Assembly (NCBI GenBank): GCA_031263965.1
Contig: JAISES010000138.1
Span: 1 to 6,960, forward strand
DNA from: Prevotella sp.
GTDB lineage: Bacteria > Bacteroidota > Bacteroidia > Bacteroidales > Dysgonomonadaceae
Length of the DNA: 6,960 bases
Direction of reading: 5' to 3'
Notes under the pieces: model-generated
What the model saw: the letters and a program-made list of their open reading frames with translations, nothing else
Told to the model about the DNA's origin: nothing
Databases searched by the model: none
Position numbers and translations under genes: made by a program
Shown: one piece after another, positions 1-6,875 of the stretch
Numbering within the stretch: position 1 is the first letter of the stretch
Layout: every line of letters starts with the position of its first letter

Positions 1-182
1 GTAGATAGCATTTCCGGTAATGTCATTATACTTTTTTTACGCTAATATAATCATTTCAAAGAACTCTTGAAGTTAATAAACTCAAAAATAATTAAATATA
101 AAAGAACTTAACAGCCCTGGGTTTATAGGGGGGGGAAACGATGTCGCTTTATATGTAAATGTGAGAGCTTATGATATGGCTG
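1..182. other. AT-rich non-coding stretch downstream of the topB operon
   Basis: I see no convincing gene here on either strand. The only ATG with a purine-rich lead (near 141) opens a frame of five codons. Two things stand out: a run of eight G at 128-135, and on the minus strand TATTTTTG (83-90), which fits the Bacteroides -7 consensus TAnnTTTG but has no clear -33 TTG at the right distance. A minus-strand gene beyond the left edge could start from such a promoter, but in DNA this AT-rich the match may be chance. The stretch ends where the terminator of the topB operon begins. Confidence 0.5.
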
Positions 183-216
183 AAAAAAAGGCATCCGAAG
201 CCTTGCCCCGGATGCC
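183..216 (-). terminator. Rho-independent terminator of the DUF3945-topB operon
   Basis: Read on the minus strand, GGCATCCG (209-216) pairs perfectly with CGGATGCC (190-197) across an 11-base loop, and the stem is followed at once by seven T (183-189). This is the standard shape of an intrinsic terminator. It lies about 80 bases past the topB stop codon and points the right way to end that transcript. The intervening bases 217-294 hold nothing I can name. Confidence 0.85.
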
Positions 217-294
217 CACCACTAAAAGATCAATGCTAAACGACTATTCCGAATCGTAAAACAAAGTCTTTCAGTGGCAAAGATAATGAAGATT

Positions 295-2403
295 TTACTT
301 AGAACGTCGTTTTTTGCTACCTCCTTTATTCTGCGGGAACTCAAAGACTGTTTTATAGTCCGCATCGAATTTGATTGCTGCCTCGAAAGTGCTTCCGGTT
401 TTACTGCTTACGAAACCTTTAATAAAGGCGGTCTTGCCTTTCATTAAAAGGTCTGTCAGTTGTCCGTCCGTCAGTTCCTTTTTAGCAATGGAACGCCACA
501 CGGTAAGCCCGCAGTTTTCATTCTGGCATTTGGCGACTTTATTATAGATAACCACATTTCCGCTCTTGCATTTGGGGCAAGGGCATGATTGGCGGTTATC
601 CTGTCGTTCAAATGTCATATCAAGTAATTCGGATGTTATTTGTGAAGCATAAACCTCTATTGCCTTATGGAACGTAGCGGCATCCATATCACCCGATGCG
701 ATCTTATTGAGGGCTTGTTCCCATTGCCCGGTCATGGCAACGTCCGCTATCTTCTTATCCTTTACCGCCAGATAGACTACCAGCCCTTTGTTAGTTGGGA
801 CAAGCGATTTCTTTTCACGGGTGATATACTCGCGGGAAAACAGGGTTTCGATAATACTTGCACGGGTAGCGGGTGTTCCGATACCACAATCCTTCATCGC
901 CTCGCGTTCTTCTTCGTTCTCTACTTCCTTACCTGCGCTCTCCATCGCCGCAAGCAACGAACTTTCAGTGTGGATCGGGCAGGGCCTGGTTTGCTTCTCC
1001 TGTATTTCACAATCACGGACAGGCAGGCTGTCGCCTTCAATGAGGGCGGGTAAAACTGTCGTATCGTCCTCATCGTTTGGCTCGTCCTTAGAGTTAAACA
1101 CTGACCTCCAGCCAGGGACGAGCGTAACGCTTCCTTTGCATGAAAAGTGTACGCCGCCCGCGTCCAGCGAAACGGTGGTGTTCTCTTTGATGCAACGTTC
1201 GCCGAAGGCTTCAAGCATACGCCCGGCAACCATATCATAGATAAGCTGTTCATCTTTGGATAATCCGGTAGCCAGATCTTCCGTAATAATCAGCGCATGG
1301 TGGTCGGTAACTTTCGTATCGTCCACCGAACGGGTATTGAGCGTAGTGTCGAATCTACCGTCGATATACGCACCAAAAAGAGGATGCGAGCGAAGCATGG
1401 CGATCAGGTGCTGTATTTCCTCCAGTACATCTTCGGAAATATAGCGGCTGCCCGTTCGGGGATACGAGATTTTCTTGGCTTCATACAACGCCTGTGCAAT
1501 CGTCAGGGTCTTGTCTGCCGAAAATCCGTGTTTACTATTGGCTTCTTTCTGCAAAGTAGTAAGGTCGTACAACAAAGGCGGTTCCTGTTTGACCTCCTTG
1601 CGCTCTACGCCTGTAACCTGTACCGCTCCGGCGGATTTGACCTGTGCTGTTACCTCTTCGGCTATGGTTCGTGTAACGAACTTATCCACCGAAAGGGCGA
1701 GAAATGCTACGGCATCTTTCGCCGTATGTAGTTTCAGACGGAAATAGGTTTGCGGCTTGAAATCCTTGTTTTCAAGGTATCGGCTGCAAATAATCGCCAG
1801 TGTAGGAGTTTGTACCCTACCGAGCGACCAGACACCATAGCCTGCGGAGATAGAAAGTGCCTGACTTGCATTCAGTCCCACTAACCAGTCAGCGGTGCTG
1901 CGGGCTTTCGCCGAAGCATAGAGGTTATCATAATCACTTCCGGGGCGTAGGGTTTGGAATCCGTCACGGATAGCGCGGTCAGTCAAAGAACTAATCCACA
2001 AACGGCGAAACGGAAGTGAACTGCCTATATACTCAAATATATAGCGGAATATGAGTTCTCCTTCGCGCCCGGCATCGGTGGCTACAATAATTTCATCTCC
2101 ATGACTGAATAGTTCTCTGATTACTTTAAGTTGTTTCATTACGCCGGGGTCGTTCTTATACTCCTTCCCCTCTTTCACCTGACGGGGCAACAGCTTAAAT
2201 TCTTTCGGGAGTATCGGCAGGTTCTCACGCCTAAAGCCTTCGATGCCGTAATGTTCCGGCATGGCAAGTCCGACCAAATGCCCAAAAGCCCATGTAACGG
2301 CATACCCGTTACCCTCTATATAGCCATCTTTTTTATTGTTTGCACCGACTATGGCTGCTATACTCTTAGCCACAGACGGTTTTTCTGCAATTATAATTTT
2401 CAT
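295..2403 (-). CDS. topB: Type IA DNA topoisomerase III (TopB), mobile-element type
   Basis: The 702-residue protein should relax negatively supercoiled DNA or decatenate DNA by cutting one strand through a 5'-phosphotyrosine. A Toprim domain opens it, with Glu7 in IIIAEKPSVA and ATDAGREGE at 108-116. The motif KISYPRTGSRY (311-321) carries the catalytic Tyr314, and SLGRVQTPTL (193-202) and GIGTPATRA (507-515) are further conserved type IA blocks. Four cysteines at 609, 612, 626 and 631 form a probable zinc ribbon. The last ~55 residues resemble the Toprim C-terminal repeat (LTDGQL..LL..GKT...KGF), and the end is basic (KKRRSK). Asp110 is present but position 112 is Gly rather than the second Asp of the classical DxD; I believe this DxG form is common in Gram-positive and Bacteroidetes TopB. 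In Bacteroides conjugative transposons such topoisomerases sit in transfer or excision modules (Exc of CTnDOT is one). The gene follows the DUF3945 gene by 35 bases and is probably co-transcribed with it. The start ATG has an A-rich leader and no Shine-Dalgarno sequence. Confidence 0.96.
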   Translation of the reverse strand: MKIIIAEKPSVAKSIAAIVGANNKKDGYIEGNGYAVTWAFGHLVGLAMPEHYGIEGFRRENLPILPKEFKLLPRQVKEGKEYKNDPGVMKQLKVIRELFSHGDEIIVATDAGREGELIFRYIFEYIGSSLPFRRLWISSLTDRAIRDGFQTLRPGSDYDNLYASAKARSTADWLVGLNASQALSISAGYGVWSLGRVQTPTLAIICSRYLENKDFKPQTYFRLKLHTAKDAVAFLALSVDKFVTRTIAEEVTAQVKSAGAVQVTGVERKEVKQEPPLLYDLTTLQKEANSKHGFSADKTLTIAQALYEAKKISYPRTGSRYISEDVLEEIQHLIAMLRSHPLFGAYIDGRFDTTLNTRSVDDTKVTDHHALIITEDLATGLSKDEQLIYDMVAGRMLEAFGERCIKENTTVSLDAGGVHFSCKGSVTLVPGWRSVFNSKDEPNDEDDTTVLPALIEGDSLPVRDCEIQEKQTRPCPIHTESSLLAAMESAGKEVENEEEREAMKDCGIGTPATRASIIETLFSREYITREKKSLVPTNKGLVVYLAVKDKKIADVAMTGQWEQALNKIASGDMDAATFHKAIEVYASQITSELLDMTFERQDNRQSCPCPKCKSGNVVIYNKVAKCQNENCGLTVWRSIAKKELTDGQLTDLLMKGKTAFIKGFVSSKTGSTFEAAIKFDADYKTVFEFPQNKGGSKKRRSK

Positions 2404-2438
2404 TTTAACATTGATTTTTTAGTGGTTGATAAAACGGA

Positions 2439-4004
2439 TTACATTTTGCGCCCCTTACCTTTCTTCGGAGCAGCGGGAGATTGTTTTTGTTCCTGCTTTT
2501 GCTCTTTCTTCTCCGCCTGTTTTTCGGTAGGCTGCGACTGACCTTTCTTTAGTGGTTCAGTCGAATGTTTGGTCGCCTCGTTGGTCTTACCTTCGTTATT
2601 GACGGCAACCTGTGTTTTACTCTCTGCGGCGGGTTTGACATTCTGTCCCGATTGGGCTGCCTGCTTCGCTTCGATAGCCCGTACCTGATCGGGGTGCTTA
2701 GTGGTATGACGAACCTTTCCCCTGTTTTCGTCAATCCATACCCACGCATTGTACTTCTGTCCTTTCTGGTCGGTCGCTTCCACTTTCTGCGATCCCGAAG
2801 CATCCCCCTGTTGTTTGGGCTTTTGCGATTCCATGTCCTTAACATAGACAGGCTCTTTGTTGCACAGCTTGTCGAAATCCTCACGGGAAAGTTGTACGCC
2901 GCCTTGTTTGGAGTAAACCCATATTTCACCGAGCTTGCGGGCTTTTGGCATTTTCTGTTCCTGACCTTCTGCCTGCCCCTCGCCCTGTTTGGCTCGCCGC
3001 TCTTGGTTGAACTGCTGGCGTTGTTCATCGCTGAACTTGAAATCGAAATTCTTGCTTGCAGCGTTGTACTGCACGAAGCGGTCAATCTTTTGCGGTTGTT
3101 CTCCCTGCTTCGTTTTCTTATCCATACCCTCAATCCAAACGGCTTTACCCTCTTTCAGTCCTTGCTGTTGCTCTTCGGAAAGCGGGGCATTTTTCAAGGT
3201 CTGCGGAATATAAATATCCTTCAATGCCATAGCCTCAAAACGGTTGGTGAGCTTATCGAGGGAAACAAGCGAAGGTACTTTTTCGCCTCCGGCTACGGGT
3301 TCAAGGTCAAATACCCGTCCGCCATGCCCTGTTTTTTGGAACTGCTCTTTATCCTGATCGGTAAAGACAACTCCCATAAACGGTTTTTCAAAATCGGGCT
3401 GCTCCTGCTTGGGATGAGTAGCGACTTTGATACTACCGTCCGGTTGCTGTTCCAGTGATAAACGGGCTTGCATGGGAAACTCCTGTCCATCAACGGCAGG
3501 CTTAATATCGACCAGACCGGGGGACTTATGCCCGTAAACCATTGCTTTGAGGGCATCTTGCAAACTCTCACCGGAAAGCCCTAACTTTTCAACTTCTTTC
3601 CAGTTGAGCTTATTCAGGTCTAAAGGTTGATACTTGCCCGTAAACTCTACCTCTATGCGTATCTTACCATCAAATTTGACACGGTATGGGTCGAGTGCCT
3701 TGTCTTTGTGGTCGATACGGATAAGTTTGTCAAAGAAAGCTGCGACCTTATCTACCGCCGATGCGGTAACTGCATACACGCCCGTGTGCGATGGGTGGCT
3801 GAACTGTGCCGAAAACTTCTTGAAGAAATTCTCCAACGCATTGCCGTTAGTGTCGATCTTCATAAACTGGTCGGCGTTCTCTTTCTTGGGATCGATGGTT
3901 TTTAGCTTGCCGTCCTGTTCTCCTGCGATGACTTTAAGTTTGCCATCTTCGCCCTGTGTCAGTAAGACTTTAGGCTCTTCATTTTTGACTTTTTTTTCGT
4001 CCAT
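2439..4004 (-). CDS. DUF4099/DUF3945 conjugative-transposon protein
   Basis: This hydrophilic cytoplasmic protein of about 521 residues has no signal peptide or membrane segment. Its biochemical role is unknown; the family is found beside topB in Bacteroidetes conjugative elements, which suggests a part in transfer or DNA processing. Numbering from the upstream Met at 4028, the N-terminal part has the family opening EEPKVLLTQ (17-25) and GNALENFFKKF (62-72). A DUF4099-like block follows at about 138-240 (LNWKEVEKLGLSGESL, GHKSPGLVDI). Then come a DUF3945-like block at about 283-335 (LSEEQQQGLKEGKAVWIEGM) and a weaker second copy at about 376-440. From about 455 the tail is low-complexity, rich in Q, K and E, and ends in the basic PKKGKGRKM. 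I prefer the ATG at 4004 (MDEKKVKN) because the alternative at 4028 lies inside a perfect palindrome and only about 10 bases past the predicted transcription start. Choosing 4028 adds eight residues. Confidence 0.88.
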   Translation of the reverse strand: MDEKKVKNEEPKVLLTQGEDGKLKVIAGEQDGKLKTIDPKKENADQFMKIDTNGNALENFFKKFSAQFSHPSHTGVYAVTASAVDKVAAFFDKLIRIDHKDKALDPYRVKFDGKIRIEVEFTGKYQPLDLNKLNWKEVEKLGLSGESLQDALKAMVYGHKSPGLVDIKPAVDGQEFPMQARLSLEQQPDGSIKVATHPKQEQPDFEKPFMGVVFTDQDKEQFQKTGHGGRVFDLEPVAGGEKVPSLVSLDKLTNRFEAMALKDIYIPQTLKNAPLSEEQQQGLKEGKAVWIEGMDKKTKQGEQPQKIDRFVQYNAASKNFDFKFSDEQRQQFNQERRAKQGEGQAEGQEQKMPKARKLGEIWVYSKQGGVQLSREDFDKLCNKEPVYVKDMESQKPKQQGDASGSQKVEATDQKGQKYNAWVWIDENRGKVRHTTKHPDQVRAIEAKQAAQSGQNVKPAAESKTQVAVNNEGKTNEATKHSTEPLKKGQSQPTEKQAEKKEQKQEQKQSPAAPKKGKGRKM

Positions 4005-4020
4005 AATAAATATGTTTTTA

Positions 4021-4044
4021 TTCTGCATTAATATTAATGCAGAA
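4021..4044. promoter_or_regulatory. Perfect 24-bp palindrome in the leader of the DUF3945-topB operon
   Basis: The half-site TTCTGCATTAAT (4021-4032) is followed directly by its exact reverse complement (4033-4044), with no mismatch and no spacer. It lies immediately downstream of the candidate -7 box and upstream of the preferred start codon, and it contains the alternative ATG at 4026-4028. It could be an operator for a dimeric repressor overlapping the transcription start. It could also act in RNA as a hairpin near the 5' end of the transcript. The centre is very AT-rich, so the RNA hairpin would be modest and a DNA-binding role seems likelier. Which protein binds it cannot be told from the window. 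Confidence 0.6.
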
Positions 4045-4077
4045 CGAAAGTAAGTCTAACTAATGGATTGAATGCAA
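4045..4077 (-). promoter_or_regulatory. Candidate Bacteroides-type promoter for DUF3945-topB
   Basis: On the minus strand TACTTTCG (4045-4052) matches the Bacteroides -7 consensus TAnnTTTG except at one position. TTGC (4074-4077) lies 21 bases upstream as a -33 element. Transcription would start near 4038, inside the palindrome, leaving a leader of about 34 bases to the ATG at 4004. The element was found by eye and has one mismatch, so it is a candidate only. Confidence 0.45.
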
Positions 4078-4100
4078 GGTTTTAAGAGGGTGGATGCTTG

Positions 4101-4120
4101 TGTCCGGGGTTGTCTGGGGT
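4101..4120 (+). repeat. 10-bp tandem repeat in a G-rich patch
   Basis: TGTCCGGGGT (4101-4110) is followed directly by TGTCTGGGGT (4111-4120), a tandem pair with nine of ten positions identical. It lies in a G-rich island (about 4088-4122) that contrasts with the AT-rich DNA on both sides, between the backbone promoter and the cargo promoter. Its function is unknown. It could be a protein-binding site or mark an old boundary between backbone and cargo. Confidence 0.5.
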
Positions 4121-4206
4121 GGAATTGAAAATCGGAAGAAGAATGACTTTATATACCAATTTTTCGATAAAAACATTTTGGATGCAATTATATACTGAAA
4201 ATGTGC

Positions 4207-4286
4207 ATTATCGCGATTGAAATGTTATGTGATTTTGCACCGAAATTATATCGGAGATAAATAAAAAGCGAAATATTCGCGATAAT
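4207..4286. promoter_or_regulatory. Inverted repeat and CGCGAT motifs, probable AbiEi operator region
   Basis: ATTATCGCGA (4207-4216) recurs as its exact reverse complement TCGCGATAAT at 4277-4286, 60 bases apart. The core CGCGAT occurs at 4212-4217 and 4278-4283, and a third time at 4318-4323 between the -7 box and the start codon. A small hairpin GCGAA-ATA-TTCGC (4268-4280) overlaps the second copy. The AbiEi antitoxin studied in Streptococcus agalactiae represses its own operon by binding inverted repeats in the promoter. By analogy these copies are the best operator candidates here. That assignment is inferred from placement. Confidence 0.5.
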
Positions 4287-4308
4287 CTACAAAAAGTGTG
4301 TATTTTTG
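4276..4308 (+). promoter_or_regulatory. Candidate promoter of the abiE operon
   Basis: TATTTTTG (4301-4308) is an exact match to the Bacteroides -7 consensus TAnnTTTG. A -33-like TTCG (4276-4279, one mismatch to TTTG) lies 21 bases upstream, the same spacing as in the opposing promoter. It overlaps the second CGCGAT copy, so a protein bound there would block it. Transcription would start near 4314, giving a leader of about 20 bases before the ATG at 4333. Confidence 0.55.
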
Positions 4309-4332
4309 CGGATGAAACGCGATTCTTATTGA

Positions 4333-5145
4333 ATGGAAAGAGAGCAAAAAATAAGGAACTGGATTTTGGACTTACCTAAAAAGGGGAAAATAACTTTTTC
4401 ACTTGATGAGGTAAATGCTCATTTTCCTCATGTAACCGAAAGTAATAAGCGTGTTTCTCTTTGGCGGTTGGTGGAAGCTGGAAAGATACAATCAGTATGG
4501 AAAGGGTTCTATATAATTATCCCTGTAGAGTATGAATTAAAAGGTTCTGTTCCACCAATGGTTTACATAGATCAATTGATGGCGTATCTAAACAGGAAGT
4601 ATTATATCGGGTTACTAAACGCTGCTGCTTTTTATGGTGCTTCTCATCAACAATCACAGGAATTGACTGTAATAACCGATAAAGGTAATTATCGGGATAA
4701 ACATAAAAACGGAGTAAAAATAAACTTTGTAGCGAAAAAGACAATTCCACCAGCCTATATACAGCAAAAAGTTACGAAAACAGGCTATATCAATATATCC
4801 AGTCCAGAACTGACCGCTATGGATTTGATCTTTTACCAACATGAGATTGGCGGATTAAGCAGAGCGGGTACGGTTTTGAATGAATTGGCGGAAGAACTCG
4901 ATTTCAAACGAGTAAGCAATGATTTCTTTTCTTTTTTTCCATCAACAACAGTACAGCGTTTAGGCTATATATTGGATGAAATTCTTGGTTACAAGGAAAT
5001 TGCAAAAGGATTGTATGAAAAAGGATGTAAAGCAGGTTTGTCATTCAGAAAAACTTTACTAAAAGCGGAAAACGATACAGAGGAAGCCGGATACAATAAG
5101 TTATGGAAGTTAGTAATCAACGAAGAAATAGAGATTGACGAATGA
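4333..5145 (+). CDS. abiEi: AbiEi-type antitoxin and autorepressor (type IV toxin-antitoxin)
   Basis: The 270-residue protein fits the AbiEi antitoxin family, which counteracts the AbiEii nucleotidyltransferase without binding it stably and represses the operon. Residues 1-65 look like the family's winged helix-turn-helix: SLDEVNAHF, then a basic recognition-helix region NKRVSLWRLVEAGKIQSV, then WKGFYIII as the wing strand. The C-terminal part contains the typical block YIGLLNAAAFYGASHQQSQELTVIT in segments at 91-115, followed by INISSPELTAMDLIFY (153-168). There is no signal peptide or membrane segment. The family call rests on this layout and on the toxin gene that overlaps its stop codon by four bases (ATGA), a hallmark of the pair. 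The gene is visibly more AT-rich than topB and divergent from it, which suggests separate origin as cargo. The ATG at 4333 is the first in frame after the candidate promoter. Confidence 0.88.
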   Translation: MEREQKIRNWILDLPKKGKITFSLDEVNAHFPHVTESNKRVSLWRLVEAGKIQSVWKGFYIIIPVEYELKGSVPPMVYIDQLMAYLNRKYYIGLLNAAAFYGASHQQSQELTVITDKGNYRDKHKNGVKINFVAKKTIPPAYIQQKVTKTGYINISSPELTAMDLIFYQHEIGGLSRAGTVLNELAEELDFKRVSNDFFSFFPSTTVQRLGYILDEILGYKEIAKGLYEKGCKAGLSFRKTLLKAENDTEEAGYNKLWKLVINEEIEIDE

Positions 5146-5990
5146 TACCTGAATTAGCAATAACACAATGGAGAAGCGTTGTTCCTTGGAGCGATGTCGA
5201 GCAAGTCGAGCAGGATTTGATTATATGCAGGGCTTTGGTTGCAATATTCAGTGATGAGTTTTTGGCAGAACGTCTTGCTTTTCGCGGTGGTACTGCTCTT
5301 CATAAGCTATATCTTTCTCCCCAACCAAGATACAGTGAAGATATTGATCTTGTTCAGATTAATTCCGAACCGATAAAACCAACGATAGACAGGCTTCGGG
5401 AAGTGTTATCCTTTTTAGGAGAACCGAAAGTAAAACAAAAAAGAAGTAATAATACGCTGATTTTTCGTTTGGAATCTTCTGTCCCGCCGGTTCTTCCGAT
5501 TAAACTCAAAGTAGAAATAAACTGCCGTGAGCATTTCAATGTTTTGGGCTTGGAAGAGGTAAATTTTAGTATGGAGAATTTATGGTTTTCAGGCAACTGT
5601 AAAATCAAAACATATAAACTGGACGAACTCATAGGAACGAAGGTCAGAGCATTGTATGAAAGGCGTAAGGGACGAGATTTGTACGACTTATACAAGGCTT
5701 TGCAAAATCCGGAACTCAACCCTGACAATGTTATTTCCTGTTTTAAGGAGTATATGAAATGGGAAGGCAAAAATCCGACTTACAAATTATATGTTTCCAA
5801 CATGGAAGAGAAAATGAAGAAAGATGAATTTCTCGGAGATACCAAAACTCTTCTACGCCCTGACGAAGTTTATGATGCGCAGGAAGCATACAGAATTGTA
5901 AAAGAAGAGATCATTAACAAGTTGGCAACAAAGGAAGAACTTGAACGTGAAGTTGTGGACAGAAATAGTATATCAGACAGCAATAACTAA
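5142..5990 (+). CDS. abiEii: AbiEii/AbiGii-family nucleotidyltransferase toxin
   Basis: The 282-residue protein is a Pol-beta-fold nucleotidyltransferase of the AbiEii/AbiGii (DUF1814) family, the toxin half of type IV systems. Related enzymes act as GTP-dependent or tRNA-modifying nucleotidyltransferases that halt growth, often to block phage. Motif I is FRGGTALHKLY (48-57), and the metal-binding pair is Asp67 and Asp69 in RYSEDIDLV (63-71). A third acidic residue, Glu125, sits in LKVEINCRE (122-130). The distal motif LDELIGTKVRALYERRKGRD (160-179) continues as LYDLY, with Lys167, Arg178 and Asp179 conserved. All expected catalytic positions are present, so the toxin looks intact. Its start overlaps the antitoxin stop codon, implying translational coupling, and the next gene begins six bases after its own stop. 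The exact substrate cannot be read from the sequence. Confidence 0.93.
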   Translation: MIPELAITQWRSVVPWSDVEQVEQDLIICRALVAIFSDEFLAERLAFRGGTALHKLYLSPQPRYSEDIDLVQINSEPIKPTIDRLREVLSFLGEPKVKQKRSNNTLIFRLESSVPPVLPIKLKVEINCREHFNVLGLEEVNFSMENLWFSGNCKIKTYKLDELIGTKVRALYERRKGRDLYDLYKALQNPELNPDNVISCFKEYMKWEGKNPTYKLYVSNMEEKMKKDEFLGDTKTLLRPDEVYDAQEAYRIVKEEIINKLATKEELEREVVDRNSISDSNN

Positions 5991-5996
5991 AAATTT

Positions 5997-6875
5997 ATGG
6001 AAAGAATCTTGAATTTTTTAGATAAAGCAACCAATGGAAAATGTTACAAGTCGTTTAAATACAGTTTAGACGATGTAAATATCTCTACTTTAAAGTATGA
6101 TGATAAGCCTAAAGTTATTTTAGAACCTAAGGCTGAAACAAATAAGAAAAAATTCAAGAGTATTTCTGTAGAAGATGAAGCAGAAAAATATAAAGGTCAT
6201 TCAATCTTCAAATATTTTCTTGATGGTTCCAGAAAGACATATAAAGTTGATGATATAGCTATTGGAGAAAGAATATACCCTATAATAGCAGGGCAGATAG
6301 CCGTAGGATGTTGTCATAGACCTGATCCTTCTACATTCAAGAGGAAAAAATTAGAACGGCATTTTGTTTTATCGTTGCCGTTGATGCTGAACACTGATGG
6401 TGTCCCTGATGCTCCCTTTTTCAGTAGTCTTACAGAAGAGTTGAATAAAAGTTCCATTTTAGAAAAAATGAATGTTCGTTTTTCTAAAATACTACCTTAT
6501 GAAACGGAGCTTTTGAAAAAGAATAATTCCGGCGAAAAGGAGAAATACGAGGATAGAGGCGTAACCCTAATCCAAAATGAAATGATGGACTTAGAACAAG
6601 AGGTCGTTCATGAATTATGGAAAGAGAATCTTCTTAATGACAACTCATACTTAATCAAAGATGGTTCTTTGGAATACTCTAAACGCTATTCAATCAAAGG
6701 ACACGATTTATCGAAATTAAAGCGACATTATAAATATGTTGTCGGAGTATCGAAAAGTTTCAATCCTGAACTTTTCAAATCAAATAATGAGAGCATTGCC
6801 AGAACAATTGCGGAGTTACCTGCATTTCACCGCACTGAAGCATTTATACTCAAACAAAATTGGATTGCGACTTAG
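5997..6875 (+). CDS. NurA-like nuclease, apparently truncated at the C-terminus
   Basis: This 292-residue protein resembles NurA-family nucleases, which have an RNase H-like fold and usually pair with the HerA ATPase to resect DNA ends, including in some anti-phage systems. The first motif is FLDGSRKTYK (74-83, Asp76). An acidic helix follows at about 194-203 (NEMMDLEQEV), then LIKDGSLEYS (219-228, Asp222) and VVGVSKSFNP (248-257, Lys253), and last LPAFHRTEAF (274-283). NurA proteins usually continue another 80-150 residues past this point, with an aromatic/Arg strand and a late catalytic His or Tyr; here the frame stops at residue 292. No plus-strand frame downstream to the edge shows those motifs. 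It was therefore probably cut by recombination and may be inactive, although a divergent short family is possible. It follows abiEii by six bases and must share its transcript. The gene is the most AT-rich in the window. The NurA call rests on motif recognition by eye. Confidence 0.65.
   Translation: MERILNFLDKATNGKCYKSFKYSLDDVNISTLKYDDKPKVILEPKAETNKKKFKSISVEDEAEKYKGHSIFKYFLDGSRKTYKVDDIAIGERIYPIIAGQIAVGCCHRPDPSTFKRKKLERHFVLSLPLMLNTDGVPDAPFFSSLTEELNKSSILEKMNVRFSKILPYETELLKKNNSGEKEKYEDRGVTLIQNEMMDLEQEVVHELWKENLLNDNSYLIKDGSLEYSKRYSIKGHDLSKLKRHYKYVVGVSKSFNPELFKSNNESIARTIAELPAFHRTEAFILKQNWIAT

Noticed and set aside
1..294. Possible integration (att) or transfer-origin site at the left end
   Set aside because: I see no repeated core shared with the right side, no integrase or relaxase gene nearby, and no nick-region motif I can name.
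921..1253. 110-codon minus-strand frame inside topB
   Set aside because: It is an out-of-frame shadow of topB with composition rich in Arg, Ser and Pro and no homology I can see.
667..1747. Several overlapping plus-strand frames of 60-150 codons across topB
   Set aside because: They lie entirely opposite a strongly recognised topoisomerase gene, overlap each other in different frames and show no domain or start signal.
2400..2412. Three-codon mini-frame (ATG TTA AAA TGA) on the minus strand whose stop overlaps the topB start
   Set aside because: It is too short and too AT-rich to separate from chance, and it has no ribosome binding site. Translational coupling through it would be speculation.
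2549..3133. 194-codon minus-strand frame inside the DUF4099/DUF3945 gene
   Set aside because: It is the alternate frame of a low-complexity, repeat-rich coding region, and its Arg/Ser/Asn-rich product is typical of such shadows.
2565..3458. Open frame of 297 codons on the plus strand opposite the DUF4099/DUF3945 gene
   Set aside because: It is rich in Leu, Phe and Cys with no recognisable domain. It arises as the complement of a Lys/Gln/Glu-rich gene whose family is recognised on the other strand.
5354..5770. 138-codon minus-strand frame opposite abiEii
   Set aside because: The plus strand carries all catalytic motifs of the nucleotidyltransferase family; the antisense frame shows nothing recognisable.
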